NCBI GenBank assembly: GCA_037157565.1
Contig: JAZHRO010000036.1
Span: 132,812,001-132,876,000, forward strand
Source: Thalassia testudinum
Lineage: Eukaryota; Streptophyta; Magnoliopsida; Alismatales; Hydrocharitaceae
Reading direction: 5' to 3'
Length of the DNA: 64,000 nt
The notes beneath the pieces were generated by a model. The model was not told the origin of the DNA. It did not search any database and was given only the letters and a program-made list of their open reading frames with translations. Numbering within the stretch: the stretch's first letter is position 1; the number at the start of each line of letters is the position of its first letter. Made by a program: the position numbers and the translations under genes. Below, in pieces: positions 10,961-21,671 of the stretch.

Positions 10961-11408
10961 CTACTATACCGAGTAATTCCTGCAAACGACTCTTGTCCCA
11001 GATGGTAAATGCCATTCTTCTCTGTACCTTTGATAACAATCTTTCCAGTGAGCTTGTCTTGGAAAACACATCCGACATCATCGAAAATCACTCTGTAGTT
11101 GAGATCCTTTGTGATCCTACTCATGGACAATATGCTAAGCGGGAATTCTTTCATGTGTAACGCACTAGACAACTTCAACCTGGGGGTCATAGACACCTCC
11201 CTTTACCCCTCACTGGGGTGTGTCTGCTATCAGCTACTTGTACAGTCCTCCCTGGAGGATCGGACTGTAGCGAGCGGAAATAGGTCAGATCACTGCACAG
11301 ATGCTGTGATGCACTAGAGTCGATCGGCCACCTTGCTCCATGGTGGTTCCTGTACTGCTCCTGGCGCACCATACTCACATACTTTGCCATCAATGTCAAA
11401 CAGACCAC
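10942..11408 (-). pseudogene. Copia D protease and GAG-pre-integrase region
   Basis: The 11187-11408 frame contains RWPIDSSASQHLCSD, the aspartic protease active-site region with DSG changed to DSS. It continues to VQVADSRHTPVRGKG. The 10942-11196 frame gives the following FPLSILSMSRITKDLNYRVIFDDVGCVFQD block and HLGQESFAGI, the GAG-pre-integrase segment. A frame change joins them. Directly upstream (higher coordinates) the leader starts, so gag with its zinc knuckle is absent. Confidence 0.8.
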
Positions 11409-11925
11409 ATCCAGAGAAACAAGGACACATATCTAAATTCTTTCATCAAACATCAATGTTCAGGGAATACACACCCCGTAATCGGACCACAAGATCAAAG
11501 GAAATCATACTACACATAGGAAGGTTCTTGATTCAAGACTTCATCCCCAAGAGAATCAAGAACCTTCCTATGAAGCTCTTGCGACAAAGAATCCCCTCTC
11601 CAACGGCTTGGATGGCGGTAAGAAGAGTCGGCGGCAACAATTAGGTGCGGCCTACTACTGCAGCATGCATAGCAAGACGCAATGGCATGCTACAGTAGCA
11701 GGCACGCGAATGGCGGTGAGGGGTGGGCGCTGGAGGCGACACCGGCGGCGGTTTGTTGTAGCAATCGACGTTGAAGGTGGCGGCAGCAGTGGCAGCAAGG
11801 TGGCGCCGACGTTGCTGCCGGTGGTGGCGGTGGCGTCCGACAGTGACGATGGCAGTGGTAGGGGGCTTGAGGTAGGGTTAGGGTTTCTTCTTTGGTGGAG
11901 TCCCCAACCTGACGCTCTGATACCA
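11409..11925 (-). other. Copia D leader with primer-binding site
   Basis: Non-coding leader in element orientation from 11925 to about 11409. The primer-binding site, reverse complement of 11914-11925, is TGGTATCAGAGC, complementary to the 3' end of a plant initiator-type tRNA as in most copia elements. The leader is GGC-rich (11690-11926), holds a 20-bp hairpin (11515-11572) and one copy of a GGGGTGTGTATTCCC motif near 11465-11480 that is repeated in the leader of copia Q. Confidence 0.75.
11515..11572. repeat. Perfect 20-bp inverted repeat with 18-nt loop
   Basis: Left arm 11515-11534 (CATAGGAAGGTTCTTGATTC) is the exact reverse complement of 11553-11572; the loop is 11535-11552. It sits at the point where gag has been lost from copia D, between leader and protease, so it could be a packaging or dimer hairpin of the leader or the scar of the deletion. 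Confidence 0.9.
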
Positions 11926-12059
11926 AGTTGAAGAAAAGATGCGTTATTTTATTATGGGAGCTCTACATCTCTTTATAAAGAGAAGAGGTGTGGAAAAATA
12001 ATATCATAGTCCATAAAAAATAAAGACATAAAATAGACATAACACCACCATCTCTAATA
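11926..12059 (-). repeat. 5' LTR of copia D
   Basis: Partner of 7985-8120 with a few substitutions; the terminal TG is changed (TATTAGAG). The inner edge ...CTTCAACT is followed at once by the primer-binding site, the same arrangement as in copia Q. TATA region CTTTATAAAGAG lies near 11970. Confidence 0.9.
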
Positions 12060-12300
12060 GTAAAGTAAGTTCCAATTCAATCTCATAGAGACAAGTTTTA
12101 GTGGGAAAACCCCATAGGGAAAAATCGTGATAGAGCTCTACCCTAGTTCAATACGATGGCTAGGGTTTTTCTCCACCGAAGAAACAAGAAAGGAGGGAGT
12201 CATTCAATGTATAGTATTGTAGATTATATGGATCTGCTCCTAGATCCAAATACCTGTTTATGTTTGCACATTTAGACATTTACATATACGAACTCAAGTG
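12060..12300 (-). repeat. Remainder of the 5' LTR of copia C
   Basis: If copia D and its target duplication are removed, 7976-7984 joins to 12065 onward. This stretch has an LTR-like make-up on the - strand: a GGAGAAAAACCCTAGCC leader motif near 12160, and GGGTTTTCCCACTAAAAC near 12110. Its outer end cannot be fixed because the matching 3' LTR was lost when C was truncated against the LINE, so 12300 is approximate. Confidence 0.5.
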
Positions 12301-13023
12301 ACAAGGGCAATATAAGAACCATGTGATAAAAAAGTAAACCTTGGGTGGATATCCCCATGTTTTTTCCATTTCACCAAAATTTGTGAAAATATCTTGATTC
12401 TTGTCACCATCTTGATTGATTGTGTGCTTAAACATTTTGGGATATAAGGATTGAGAATTATTGCTGTGAGTTTGGACTTAAGATTTTGGATGATTATCTT
12501 GGATCTATTGGACCTATACCCAATAATTGTCAAGATCAATTTTTCTCATTTGATTCAGCTTTAGACTTGGATTGTTACAACTAGGATCCCAAAACTGTTT
12601 ACAAAACCCAGCTTCACTCACAAACCCACGTGGTTGACATCATGCTAACATCATCACATGGCTGACATCATTGAGGTACACTTTTGTTGTCCAATGTCCA
12701 GGTACTTGTTGCACATTAATGGTCAGGGGAGTGTTTCTGAATATGGGAATGACCAACCATCCAAACCATCCAACTAACCTAGCTTATTAGCCATTTAGCC
12801 TTTTGAATATCAAAGTTTCAGATCACTCACTGACCATCATACATGTGCGTTTGCGATGCCAAATCAAATATTTAAGCCATTAGCTTTTTCTATGATACTT
12901 GAGATTCATAATCGATGAAAGCAGAATAATCACAAAACCATTGCATGTAGATGCTTCTCATTCTGTTGATTGTTTTTCTTTTTTTTTGTGACTGATGGAA
13001 ATGTCATTTGTTCCATGATACAG
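12301..13023 (+). other. Putative fimbrin intron sequence
   Basis: AT-rich single-copy-looking DNA with no open frame or transposon motif that I recognise. Just before the exon it shows a long T-rich tract (TGTTTTTCTTTTTTTTTGTG, 12967-12990) and ends TTCCATGATACAG, a good plant 3' splice site. I see no other fimbrin exon here. Confidence 0.5.
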
Positions 13024-13115
13024 ACGAAGAGAAAACATCAAATGCTACCTATATCATTTCAGTTGCAAGGAAACTTGGTTGTTCAATATTTCTGCTTCCC
13101 GAGGACATCTTAGAG
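13024..13115 (+). CDS. Fimbrin (plastin) internal exon
   Basis: Fimbrin cross-links actin filaments through four calponin-homology domains in the cytoplasm. This 92-bp exon is bounded by ACAG before 13024 and GTACTA after 13115. Read from phase 2 it gives [18 protein letters not shown] followed by [12 protein letters not shown], 30 uninterrupted codons. This matches what I remember of the last calponin-homology domain of plant fimbrins, where the next exon would begin VNQKM. No stop or frameshift is present and the phases (2 bases, then 30 full codons) are coherent. No neighbouring exon lies in the window, so it could also be a stranded pseudogene exon. Confidence in the family is high; that the gene is functional is inference. 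Confidence 0.8.
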
Positions 13116-13199
13116 GTACTATTTATATGCTCATTTTTCTTAATCCTTTTCGCAGATAGCTAATTGTTCTGTTCTTGTAGAGATTTGTTATTTTATTGT
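13116..13199 (+). other. Start of the following intron
   Basis: Begins with GTACTATTTATATGC (5' splice site) and runs T-rich to the insertion point of copia E at ATTGT (13195-13199). If the gene is intact, the intron resumes at 22055 and continues past the end of the window. Confidence 0.55.
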
Positions 13200-13327
13200 T
13201 GTTGGAAGAAAAAAATGTCTTATTTTAAAAGAGAAACTCTAGCCTTTTTTTTATATTAGAGGTTTGGGAAAATTACAAAAATGCCTCAAAAGTGACATAA
13301 ATAGTAAAGAACTCCCTATGCTCAACA
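13200..13327 (-). repeat. 3' LTR of copia E
   Basis: Plus-strand TGTTGGAAGAAAA ... CTCAACA; the polypurine tract complement (CTCTCCTTCAAG) follows at 13328. It matches 21924-22054 and is clearly related to the LTRs of copia K. Confidence 0.92.
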
Positions 13328-14040
13328 CTCTCCTTCAAGTTGGGGCGTAGATATCTACAAGACCCAATTTGTCGCACAAGAAATTAAGATGTTTCTTCTT
13401 TAGAGCCTTGGTAAATATATCAGCTAGCTAAAGCTTTGAGGAGACATATGGGGTACTAATCTTGCCACTAAGAACATCATCACGAACAAAATAGCAATCA
13501 ACCTTGATATGTTTGGCTCTATACGTTGTCTCAGCATTGGAACGAGCCACAACACTCTGCTTCTTGCTCCTCTGGGAGATTAGATTTCTCCCAAGATAGA
13601 CTGCAAAGCTTGAAGTAGAGCGTTGATCATCCACAGACTTGGCTTAATTTGCATTAAAGTAAGCAAGTATATTTAAGCTGTTACAATCTCTGTATTACAG
13701 CCCTCTACCTGGTGTCCCCTTGAGGTATCTCAGGATGAGGCAAACCTCACGTCAGTGGCTATAACATGGAGTCTGCATGTGCTGGCTACCTCTGCTCACT
13801 GCAAAACTGATATTAGGCCTCATGAGGATAAAATAGAGTAAGCGATCCACCGTACTACGGTAATAAGTGACGTCTTCATATAATGGATCATCCTTATTAG
13901 AAGAGCATGCAGGCGATGGCTCCATAGGTATACTAGGGGGCTTAGTGATGAGAAAAGTTGTCTCCCGAAGGATCTGAAGTGTATACTACCTTTGAGACAA
14001 GGACAAACCTGACCTTTGTTGTACTGCCTCAATCCCCAGG
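13328..14040 (-). pseudogene. Copia E RNase H and RT tail
   Basis: The - strand shows TPYVSSKL, the HIKVDCYFVRD block, NAETTYRA, RSKKQSVVARS, SSFAVYLGRNLIS and DDQRSTS (13428-13634), then upstream the GMRQYNKGQ-type RT tail in broken frames. Part of the CDN block has been lost (the sequence jumps from NAETTYRAK to HIKVD), so this RNase H lacks a stretch of about 60 residues as well as having stops. Confidence 0.75.
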
Positions 14041-14700
14041 AAGTATCTCAACTCTCCCAAGTCCTTGGTAACAAAGGTAGATTGTAAGGACTTGGTTTGG
14101 GTAATTCCATCCTTATCATCACTAGTAAGAATCATATCATCCATATATACAACTAAGATAACAACACGGGTATGCCCTCCACACTCAGTCTTCCTGGTGA
14201 AGATTGAGTGGTCAGAAGTAGAGTGCTAGAAACTAATCTTCTCAATCTCCGTACTAAGTCTCTCAAATCAGACACGAGAACTCTGCTTCAATTCATATAT
14301 TGCCTTTATTAGACGACAAACATGCTCCCCCTTGTTGTTGTAACCTGGTTGATGTCTCATGTACCCCTCTTCAGATAAGTCTTCATACAAAAAGGTATTT
14401 TTAATATCAAGTTGATGTAGAGGCCATTTTCTGATTATAAATAATAATCTTGACAGATGTAATACAAGCTACTGGAGAAAAGGTCTTAAAATAATCCATC
14501 CCATATGTCTGCGTAAAGCCTTTGGCAACAAGCTTGACCTTATACCTGTCCACCGTTTCATCAGGCTTATACTTGATGGTGTAGACCCATTTGCAATCAA
14601 CCACAATAGCACCCTCAGGCAAGATACTAACTCCCAAATCTGTCGTGACTGTAAGGCCTGTATCTCCTCGTCCATCGCAGCTTGCTACCTAGGATCACGG
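14041..14700 (-). pseudogene. Copia E reverse transcriptase
   Basis: Recognisable blocks on the - strand: DCKWVYTIKYKPDETVDRYK and [21 protein letters not shown] (14407-14637), then a decayed DIKNTFLYEDLSEEGYM region, LFDHSIFTRK, and the active site YMDD followed by MILTSDDKDG near 14110-14160. YMDD is a normal copia variant, so the catalytic pair is kept, but frameshifts separate the fingers from the palm. Confidence 0.8.
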
Positions 14701-15039
14701 GAGGCTTGAGCAAAATCTTTGGGAATAGCAAAAGCAGTAATAGCTGAAGCAAATTGGCAGACCCCATCCTCAAGATGAGCAACACTTGTGTACTGAGCGA
14801 GAGGATGGAGTGTACATGCTTTACTGGGTCTCCTCAAAGGTAACTGCTCTTTTGTGTCTGAATTGCTCTCGACTACCAAGTTAGAATAAGCCCTATTGTC
14901 TGGAGAAGTGTGTGGCCTCTGGTGGTAAACCTGAGTTTCCTTCAGGGTAGTCTGTATAGATGTTCCTTTCTTTGAGAAGTAAGGAATCTTCTCAAAGAAG
15001 ATAACATATGCAGTGACAACATATCCTCCGGTAGCTTAG

Positions 15040-15660
15040 ATTATAATACCTGTATCCCTTCTGGGTTCTAGAATATCCAAGATGCATTTGATTGCCCTAG
15101 AAAAAGACTTGTCTTGGTTGCCATATACCTGAACAAAACAAGTACATCCAAACACCCTCAGAGGTAGAGCAAAAAGCCTGTCACAATTTGGATGAATCAC
15201 CTGGAAAGGAATCTGCCCTCGAAAAACTGACGAAGGTACCTGATTAATCAGGTAGGTTGCAGTGAGTATGACATCTCTCTAGAATTGCTTATAAACCTTC
15301 ATATGGATCATCAGGGTCCTAGCAATATTCAGAAGATGTTGAAGCTTGCATTCGACCACACCATTCTACTGGGATGTGTGAGCACAAGATGTTTGATGAA
15401 TATTGCCTTGGGAAGAAAAGAGACTTGCACATCTTGTTGCATAAACTCCAATGTATTATCACTGCGGAAAATTCGAATTGTACCATCATATTGAGTCTGA
15501 ACCTTTGCCAAAAACTGCTGAATAACCTGGGGAGTCTCTGCATGGGTCTTCATGAAGAAAACTCAAGTGAGGTGGATATGATTATCCGCAATAACAATGT
15601 AATATCGATGTCCGCCTGGCGTAGGTACTTTGGATGGCCTCCATTCTTTACAATGTACTA
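15040..15660 (-). pseudogene. Copia E integrase
   Basis: Pieces of integrase core: RIFRSDNTLEFMQQ (second catalytic Asp, 15329-15553), HPSRMVW..., then LNIARTLMIHMK-like, FLINQVPSSVFRGQIPF-like, LFALPLRVFGCTCFVQVYGNQDK and LGYSRTQKGYRYYN in shifted frames. The first catalytic Asp region lies near 15640 (HCKEWRPSKVPTPGGHRYYIVIADN). Multiple frame changes. It would have inserted cDNA; now inactive. Confidence 0.75.
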
Positions 15661-16472
15661 AGGCAAAGGGAACAATACTCACTCCAACTTCCCTATGTGG
15701 ATAAGTACTTATGTGGTGTTTCCTATGCTGACAGTCCTCGCATTGTAACGTCAGAGAATCTGGCAAACTAGGATACATCTGTCGCATCTTCTTGAGCGAG
15801 GGGTGCCCAGGTCTCCTATGCCATAATAATGGGTCAGAAGGTATGGATGCTGCTTTTGCAAATAAAGTGGGTGTGTTAAGGTAATAGAGTCCATATCGCT
15901 TTATGACCCCACCTATAATCTCTTGTCTATCTGTCTTGAAAATAACAATAGCCCTCATCAAACACAACATGGCCCGTAAGATTTGTACAGATGCAACTCA
16001 TGGATAGCAGATTCATCGGGAACTCAGGAGCACAATGAACTCCTATTTGCATCTTTGGGGAGGCACGTACACGCCCTACAGCTGTGATGGGTGACGCCGC
16101 TCCATTGGCCACCCTAACGTCCTTGATCCCACATGGAGTCTTGGGATCCATAAGACGCTCCCCATCTCCTGCAAGGTGGCTAGAAGCCTCAGAGTCGATT
16201 ATCTAGCTTCCTCCGATTCTCTTCTTTTTCATGTCTTCTTGGGTTGCAAACGCAAACCCCTTCAAATTTGAAACTAAACTTCTTGGTGCATGACTCTCAT
16301 CTTCAGTGCACGAGAGAGGGCTCATCGTGCTTAAGGGAGCAAATTTTGCCACCAACAATGAGAGATGACTCATCACCATGATTAGGAAGTGTGATATACA
16401 CCTCATTACGCAAGGAGCTGCATCAAGGACCGCAAATCGAGGTGGTAGGTGACTTGATTGTGCCACCAGCAA
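15563..16472 (-). pseudogene. Copia E gag remnant, protease, GAG-pre-integrase
   Basis: The protease region at about 16080-16230 reads SWIIDSEASSHL (DSG changed to DSE). It is followed by DPKTPCGIKDVRVANGA and FPMNLLSMSCICTNLTGHVVFD (15927-16151), and then the GAG-pre-integrase block WHRRPGHPSLKKMRQMYPSLP and CEDCQHRKHH. Upstream only a short piece of gag remains, ending FAFATQEDMKKKR; it begins at a TTGCGTAATGAGG junction near 16410 directly after leader sequence. The same join is found in copia K (near 38.13 kb) and H (near 30.20 kb). Confidence 0.8.
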
Positions 16473-16694
16473 ACCTACAACAGAGCTGCCGGCAATGATA
16501 AGAGGGCTAGCAGCCTACTGCACGTGGTCGACAGGGTCGCCAACCACCTGCAGGGCGTTGGCGGCCTGCTGTGCCTGGTCGACAGGATCACTAGCCCCTT
16601 GCTGGGCAACAACGGCGGCTTTGAGGCCATCACCAGGAGCGGCGGCGGTGGCATGATCATTGGAAACACTGTCGCTAATGTTGCTCTTGGTCAT
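16473..16694 (-). other. Copia E leader, inner part
   Basis: GC-rich leader DNA with Ala/Gly-rich frames on both strands and no protein family I know. It is continuous with 21815-21911 once copia F is removed; the outer part matches the leader of copia K (38340-38433) closely, including a GGTGATTCRATCATC segment. Confidence 0.65.
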
Positions 16695-16832
16695 TGTCGA
16701 GTTATATGTCCATATTTTGTATTACGCTATTCTTTCGTAGAGACATTCTTGTAATCTTTTCCTTTGGGTGGCTCTCTATATAAAGGGCCCTAGGGTTCTT
16801 CTAATGAGAATTATATCATTTGCAACCTAAAA
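16695..16832 (+). repeat. 5' LTR of copia F
   Basis: Begins TGTCGAGTTATATG, has TATATAAAGGGCCC from 16777 as promoter core and an AGGGTTCTTCTAATGAGAA leader, and ends AACCTAAAA next to the primer-binding site. Its copy at 21672-21809 begins TGTTGAG and ends AACCTAACA. Confidence 0.93.
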
Positions 16833-16844
16833 TGGTATCAGAGC

Positions 16845-17491
16845 ATCGGTCTTAGACCGGTGTTCGGATATCCTACCAAATATTAGCCCCGAAACCTCCA
16901 CCAAAACCCTAGATCTTCCTCCTCCCTCACCGGTGGCTACCACCGCCACTGGCGGCTAATGTAGCCACTGGCGGCACTTGCAACAGCCACCAGAGGTTGT
17001 AGGAGACCTCTGCGGGGCCCGATCTGTTGGCAGTTCTCCCTCCCAGTGCTAGGAGAGGACCTATCGACCCTCGCGTTGTCGCTTGCAGCACCCAACGCTG
17101 CTCGTAGTAGCATCCAATGTCGCCTACGGCGCCCGTTACCACCATCGGTGCTTGGCATCGCTAGTAGTAGTGACCACCACCGCCGTTAAGAGCACCTAGG
17201 ACCTCCTAGCACCATTGCGGGAGGCCAGCAACACTCCCCACTGGTAGCAGCGTCGTTGTAGGAGGCCAAGGGCCTTCTGCATCAACGGCGATGCCCCCTC
17301 TAGGGTTGCCTGAGCCCTTTGGTGGCAGCATACATGCAACATACATGGGTTGCAGTGCCATAGGGGCCTTAGGTGGTCACCTATGGTCTGATTCTTGCGA
17401 CTATTTGCGAATCTGTGAAGGTTTCAGACTTTTATATGGTCTGATTTTCTATTGAATTCCCTTGAAGTTGGTGTTCCTACAAGTCGATTGA
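16845..17491 (+). other. Copia F leader
   Basis: About 650 bp between primer site and gag ATG, rich in CCACC/GGTGG triplets, with no protein family recognised on either strand. Homologous to the leader of copia G (28494-29183). Confidence 0.65.
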
Positions 17492-18420
17492 TATGGAAGA
17501 CACAGAGGATGCTTCTGGCGACTTGGCGGGGAGGATATTTACCCAGAGTGCACCTTCCTTTATGCAAGGAACCTCTATCAAGTTGGATGGCACCAACTTC
17601 CTTCTGTGCTCTACCTCCTTTTCCTGATTTGTGGGATCACACAGGAAAAAATATATCTTGACACAAGATGAACCTGCTGTCAAGTCTGTCGATTGGGAGG
17701 CAGACATTGATTGGGTGGCAACCTCCATGTTGAACAGCATGAAGAAGTCTATTGCGAAGTAGGTTATGTCATATGCGTTTGCAAAGAAGATGAGGGAGGT
17801 TCTTCATGAGATTCATTCTCATAAGAGCAATATCAGTCGCCTGTACAGAGTAATTGAGGAGTTACATTCCTTTCAGAAAGGATCTGCCCCTTGTCGAATA
17901 CTATGCCTCTATAAAGAATCTCTGGGATGAGCGGGATACTTATCAGCCGATCTCCATAGATGTCACCGTTATTGCAACGCAGTGTGAGGTGTTTCGTTCT
18001 GTTTAGCTGCTTTTAGGTCTTGATTTTGAGTTCAAGTCTGTTAAAGATCAACTTATGACTCTTGAGGAGATCCCTACACCTGCGCAGCTTTATACTCAAT
18101 TATCCAAACTTGAGATCTTTGACCCTGTCTCAGTCGCTAATTCTTCAACCATGGTAGCTACAGGCCATGGCAAGGAACCCCAGGAGGCAGGGGGAGAGGA
18201 CGTGGAGCAAGAACAGGTGGTCATAGCAGAGGACATGGCTTGTTTTGTGACCACTGTCACAAGACAAACTACACGGTGGACAGATGTTGGATAAAGCATG
18301 GTTTTCCCCAGAGCCATCGGGTAAATCAAGTTACTTATGGTGGAGATGAGAGCCATCACTATTAGGAGGAGCATGTCATTCCGCAAGTTACCATTTCCAA
18401 GGAAGAATATGATTGGCTGA
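17492..18420 (+). pseudogene. Copia F gag
   Basis: Starts at ATG 17492 (MEDTEDASGDLAGRIF), with the copia gag hallmark SIKLDGTNF soon after. It continues through SVKDQLMTLEEIPTPAQLYTQLSKLEI (the helix before the nucleocapsid) to a zinc-knuckle-like CDHCHKTNYTVDRC in which the His position is not conserved. Several frameshifts and stops fall between 17600 and 18050. Copia G carries a parallel gag beginning at 28493. Gag would form the particle shell. Confidence 0.8.
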
Positions 18421-18990
18421 TGTCTTCTCGGCCCTCTTCTATTGCGGGGGTGTCTATCTCCCAAAAGCCAGGTACTGCGACTAGTGTCAGAGGGACTCGT
18501 ATGCCGACTTGGTTTGTAGACTCAGGTGCTTCATCTCATATTACTAGAGTTATCCTTTTTTTGTCCCTTAAACCATTGACTACTTCTGTACATGTCAGAG
18601 TAGCAGATGGTGTCTTGTCCCCTGTGGCAGGTTTGGGTGACATTTCTCTATTTTCTACTTTACCATTATCTGATGTTATGCACGCACCCAAGTTTGTTTT
18701 AAATTTAATGTCTATTAGTCAGATTACCACGGCATTAAATTGCAGAGCAGTGTTTCACGATTATTTCTTCTTGCAAGACTTCTAGACGATGAAGCAGATT
18801 GGTGGAGGACTTGAGCAAGATGGCCTCTACTATCTTGAGTTGCCCCCTGAGCATTCCACCATAGCTGCTGCCTTTGCCTCTTCTGCCTTACAGTGGCACC
18901 ATAGATTGAGACATCTTAGCATCTCTGTTTTCCGTCGTCAATTTTCGGATATGGAGTTTCTTGATTTCTTTGCTTGCGATGCTTGTCAAC
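18421..18990 (+). pseudogene. Copia F protease and GAG-pre-integrase
   Basis: The protease active site TWFVDSGASSHIT is intact at about 18507-18545, followed by VRVADGVLSPVAGLG, FVLNLMSISQITTALNC and VFHDYFFLQD, ending at a stop (18783). A second open frame from 18789 supplies the GAG-pre-integrase: QIGGGLEQDGLYYLEL, LQWHHRLRHLSISVFRRQF and CDACQLGKHH with the zinc-binding residues. The protease would process the polyprotein. Confidence 0.88.
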
Positions 18991-19662
18991 TTGGCAAGCA
19001 TCATAGGGTTTCTTTTCCCAGTAGTAATAAAAGAACTGAGTTCGTGCTTTTTCTTGTTCATGCTGATCTATGGGACCCATGTCGGGTCAAGAGTCTTAGG
19101 GGTTTTCTTTATTTTCTTGTTTTGGTTGATGATTGCATTCGTGTTTGTTGGGTATTTATGATGAAAGAAAAAATTGAAACTCCTGGTTTGATTAAAAATT
19201 TTGTGAACAAAGATTCAGTTTTCTGCTACTGTCTGCATGTTTCATACTAATAATGGGCTTGAGTTTGCTAACTCTACGTTAACTCAAGTTTTTCAGTCTC
19301 ATGGTATTATTCATCAGACCTCTTGTGTTTATACATCCCAGCAAAATAAGATGGCTGAACGCAAGTTGAGACACCTTGATGTTGCCCGGATGATCATGTT
19401 TCAGATGAATGTTCCTACTATGTTCTGGGCTGATGCTGTTTCTACAGCTGTCTTCTTAATTAATCAGGTGTCGTCCACTGTTCTCTGTTGGAAAGTACCC
19501 TATTTTGTTTTATGTCCGGATCATGAGCTTTTTTCTGTGCCTCCTAAAATTTTTCGGTGTGTGTGCTTTGTCCACTTGTTTAAGGTGGACAAACTTGCTC
19601 CTAGATTGGTGAAGTGTCTTTGTGGGTTATTTCAGAACCCAGAAAGGGTACAACTGCTTTGA
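18991..19662 (+). pseudogene. Copia F integrase
   Basis: Core of a D,D35E integrase. The first Asp is in HADLWDPCRV, then FLVLVDDCIRVCWVFMMKEK. The second catalytic position reads FHTNNGLEF, i.e. Asp replaced by Asn, followed by GIIHQTSC, QQNKMAERK (catalytic Glu kept), RHLDVARMIMF, FWADAV and the VFGCVCFVH-like tail. A frameshift near 19235 separates the first Asp from the rest. With the second metal ligand lost it could not act even if translated. Confidence 0.88.
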
Positions 19663-20229
19663 TTCTGTGGCACATCACTTTTACGTGAGTAGAGATATTA
19701 CCTTCTTCGAGGACATACCATACTACTCTATCATGGGAAAAGATACTAATGTTGCTCTTGATATCCCTTTACCCATGCCTACGGCTGTGCCACCAGGTAC
19801 CTCTAAGCCACCTCCACCTCATGATGCCTCACCTATATCCTGCCCCACACATCTTGAGGTGCTTATGACGGAGACCTCTTGACATTTTGAGTGGAGACGT
19901 CCCACTACCATTATACCAGATGAGGGACCATTATCCACTATTCCTGCTTAGTCCTCTACTGACATTGTTGATTCGGATGGAGGTCCAGATCATACACCCC
20001 AGAGGTATTTGATGTGGACCTTGCTATTGCTCAGAGAAAGCCACAACGATCTTGTGCAAAATATTCTATTTCCAATTATATGTCGATTATTTATTTGCCA
20101 CAGGAAGCCTATTGTCTCTTGCAGTTGATAGTCGCCAAGTTCCCAAAAATCATATTGAGGCGTTTAAGCATTCTTCCTGGACCTCTGCCATGTATGAGAT
20201 GTTTGCTCTTTAGTCTAGAGGAACCTGGG
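19663..20229 (+). pseudogene. Copia F integrase tail and linker
   Basis: Continues as YFRTQKGYNCFD, HHFYVSRDITFFEDIPYYS, then a Pro-rich spacer (PLPMPTAVPPGTSKPPPP) and further broken spacer up to the RT start. The same VTFFE.PYY arrangement occurs in the other elements here. Confidence 0.75.
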
Positions 20230-21060
20230 AAGTAGTCGACCTACCCCTTGGTGCTATTGTTGTGGGGTGTAGGTGAGTCTTCACCTTGAAGTATCGTCAT
20301 GATGGCACAGTAGACAGATACAAAGCTAGACTGGTTGCCAAAGGTTACACACAAACCTTTGGAATTGATTACTTTGAGATGTTTTCTCCGGTGGCCAGAC
20401 TAAATTCTGTGAGGATTCTGTTGCTTGTGGCAGTCAACAAGGGTTGGTCTGTTTCTCAATTGGATATCAGAAATGCTTTCCTTTACGACGATTTAGAAGA
20501 AGAGGTATATACGTATCAACCACTTGATTTTGTGGATGAGTGTTCGAAGGTTTACAGATTGAAGAAGGCAATATATGGCCTTAAACAAAGTCCCAGGGCT
20601 TGGTTTGAGAGATTTAGTAAAGCTGTGTAGGAATTTGGATTTACTAGATTTGTTGCAGATCATTCTGTCTTCACCATCCATAGAGTCATAGGATCAGTTA
20701 TAATTATTGTTTATGTGGATGATAACTTTATACAGGGAGTGATGGAACAGGAATAAAAGACTCTTAAAGATTTCTGCATTCTCAGTTTGCTACTAAAGAT
20801 CTAGGAGTGAAATTATTTTTTGAGCATTGAAGTGCAACATGTTGATGGGGGGTTAGTGCTATCATAGCGAAAGTATGTGCTTGACATACTGAAGGAGACA
20901 GGGATGCTGGGATGCAAACTTGCTAGCATCCCTATGGATCCTTCCTTACCTCTTGGAGATTTAGAGAGTCATTTACTTGAGGATGTCACCGGAGACTAGG
21001 CTATGGTAGGAATGCTACCATACTTGACTGTCACAAGGCCGGATATATGCTTTGTTGTGG
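20230..21060 (+). pseudogene. Copia F reverse transcriptase
   Basis: An open run 20286-20630 contains [34 protein letters not shown], the catalytic [17 protein letters not shown] block and [16 protein letters not shown], ending at TAG. The active site YVDD followed by NFI lies at about 20713-20724. Then come frameshifts, the RKYVLDILKETGMLG block and LTVTRPDICFVVG. The active-site residues are kept but stops prevent translation. Confidence 0.88.
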
Positions 21061-21660
21061 GGAGTCTGAGTTAGTTTATGCAGTCTCCTGGAGAAGTTCA
21101 TTGGGACGGTGATTGTTAGGTGCTTAGATATCTCAAGCAAGTTCTAGGAAAGGTGCTATCTCTAATGAAGCATGGCCATCTTAAGCTTTGGGGGTACTCG
21201 AATGCATATTATGCTGGGTCATATGAAGATAGAAGGTCCACTACTGGCTATTGCACTTATGTGGGCGGTAACCTTGTTACCTGGGAAAGTAAGAAAGAAA
21301 ATGTTGTATCTAGATCTAATGCGGAATTTGAGTATAGGGCTATGTCTCATACTACTTGTGAGCTTCTATTGGTGCGAACCATCATTGGAGATTTTGGAGT
21401 ATCAGTGGGTGAACCTACTCTCATGCATTGTGACAGTAAGGTAGCTGCTTTCATTGCTAACAATCCTACATTTCATGGGATGACAAAAGCACATAGAAGT
21501 AGACTATCACTTTTTCGAAGATGCCATCACTGCTGTAGAAATTGTCACACCTTATAATGCTACGAGAATAGGTTGCAGATGTTTTTACTAAAGTACTTCC
21601 CAAGAAACGTCTTGTGTTTTTATGTTTCAAGTTGAGCATGCTTGATGTCTATGCTTTAGC
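21061..21660 (+). pseudogene. Copia F RNase H
   Basis: Open from 21120: LRYLKQVLGKVL, WGYSNAYYAG (the first Asp position is Asn here), RRSTTGYCTYVGGNLVTWESKKEN, SRSNAEFEYRAMSHTTCELL and HCDSKVAAFIANNP, then a frameshift after FHGMTK. The terminal KLSMLDVYA sits just before the polypurine tract TTGAGGGGGAG (21661-21671). Confidence 0.85.
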
Positions 21661-21671
21661 TTGAGGGGGAG

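Larger units (their letters stand above)
7985..12059 (-). mobile_element. Copia D, gag-deleted Ty1/copia element
   Basis: A two-LTR copia on the - strand. LTRs are at 7985-8120 (3') and 11926-12059 (5'), flanked by TTAAA (7980-7984) and GTAAA (12060-12064), a five-base target duplication with one mismatch. The order from right to left is LTR, primer site, leader, protease, GAG-pre-integrase, integrase, RT, RNase H, LTR. Gag is missing: leader joins directly to protease near 11.45 kb. Its insertion split the 5' LTR of copia C. The family is that of copia B and Q, with LTRs of about 135 bp. Confidence 0.9.
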
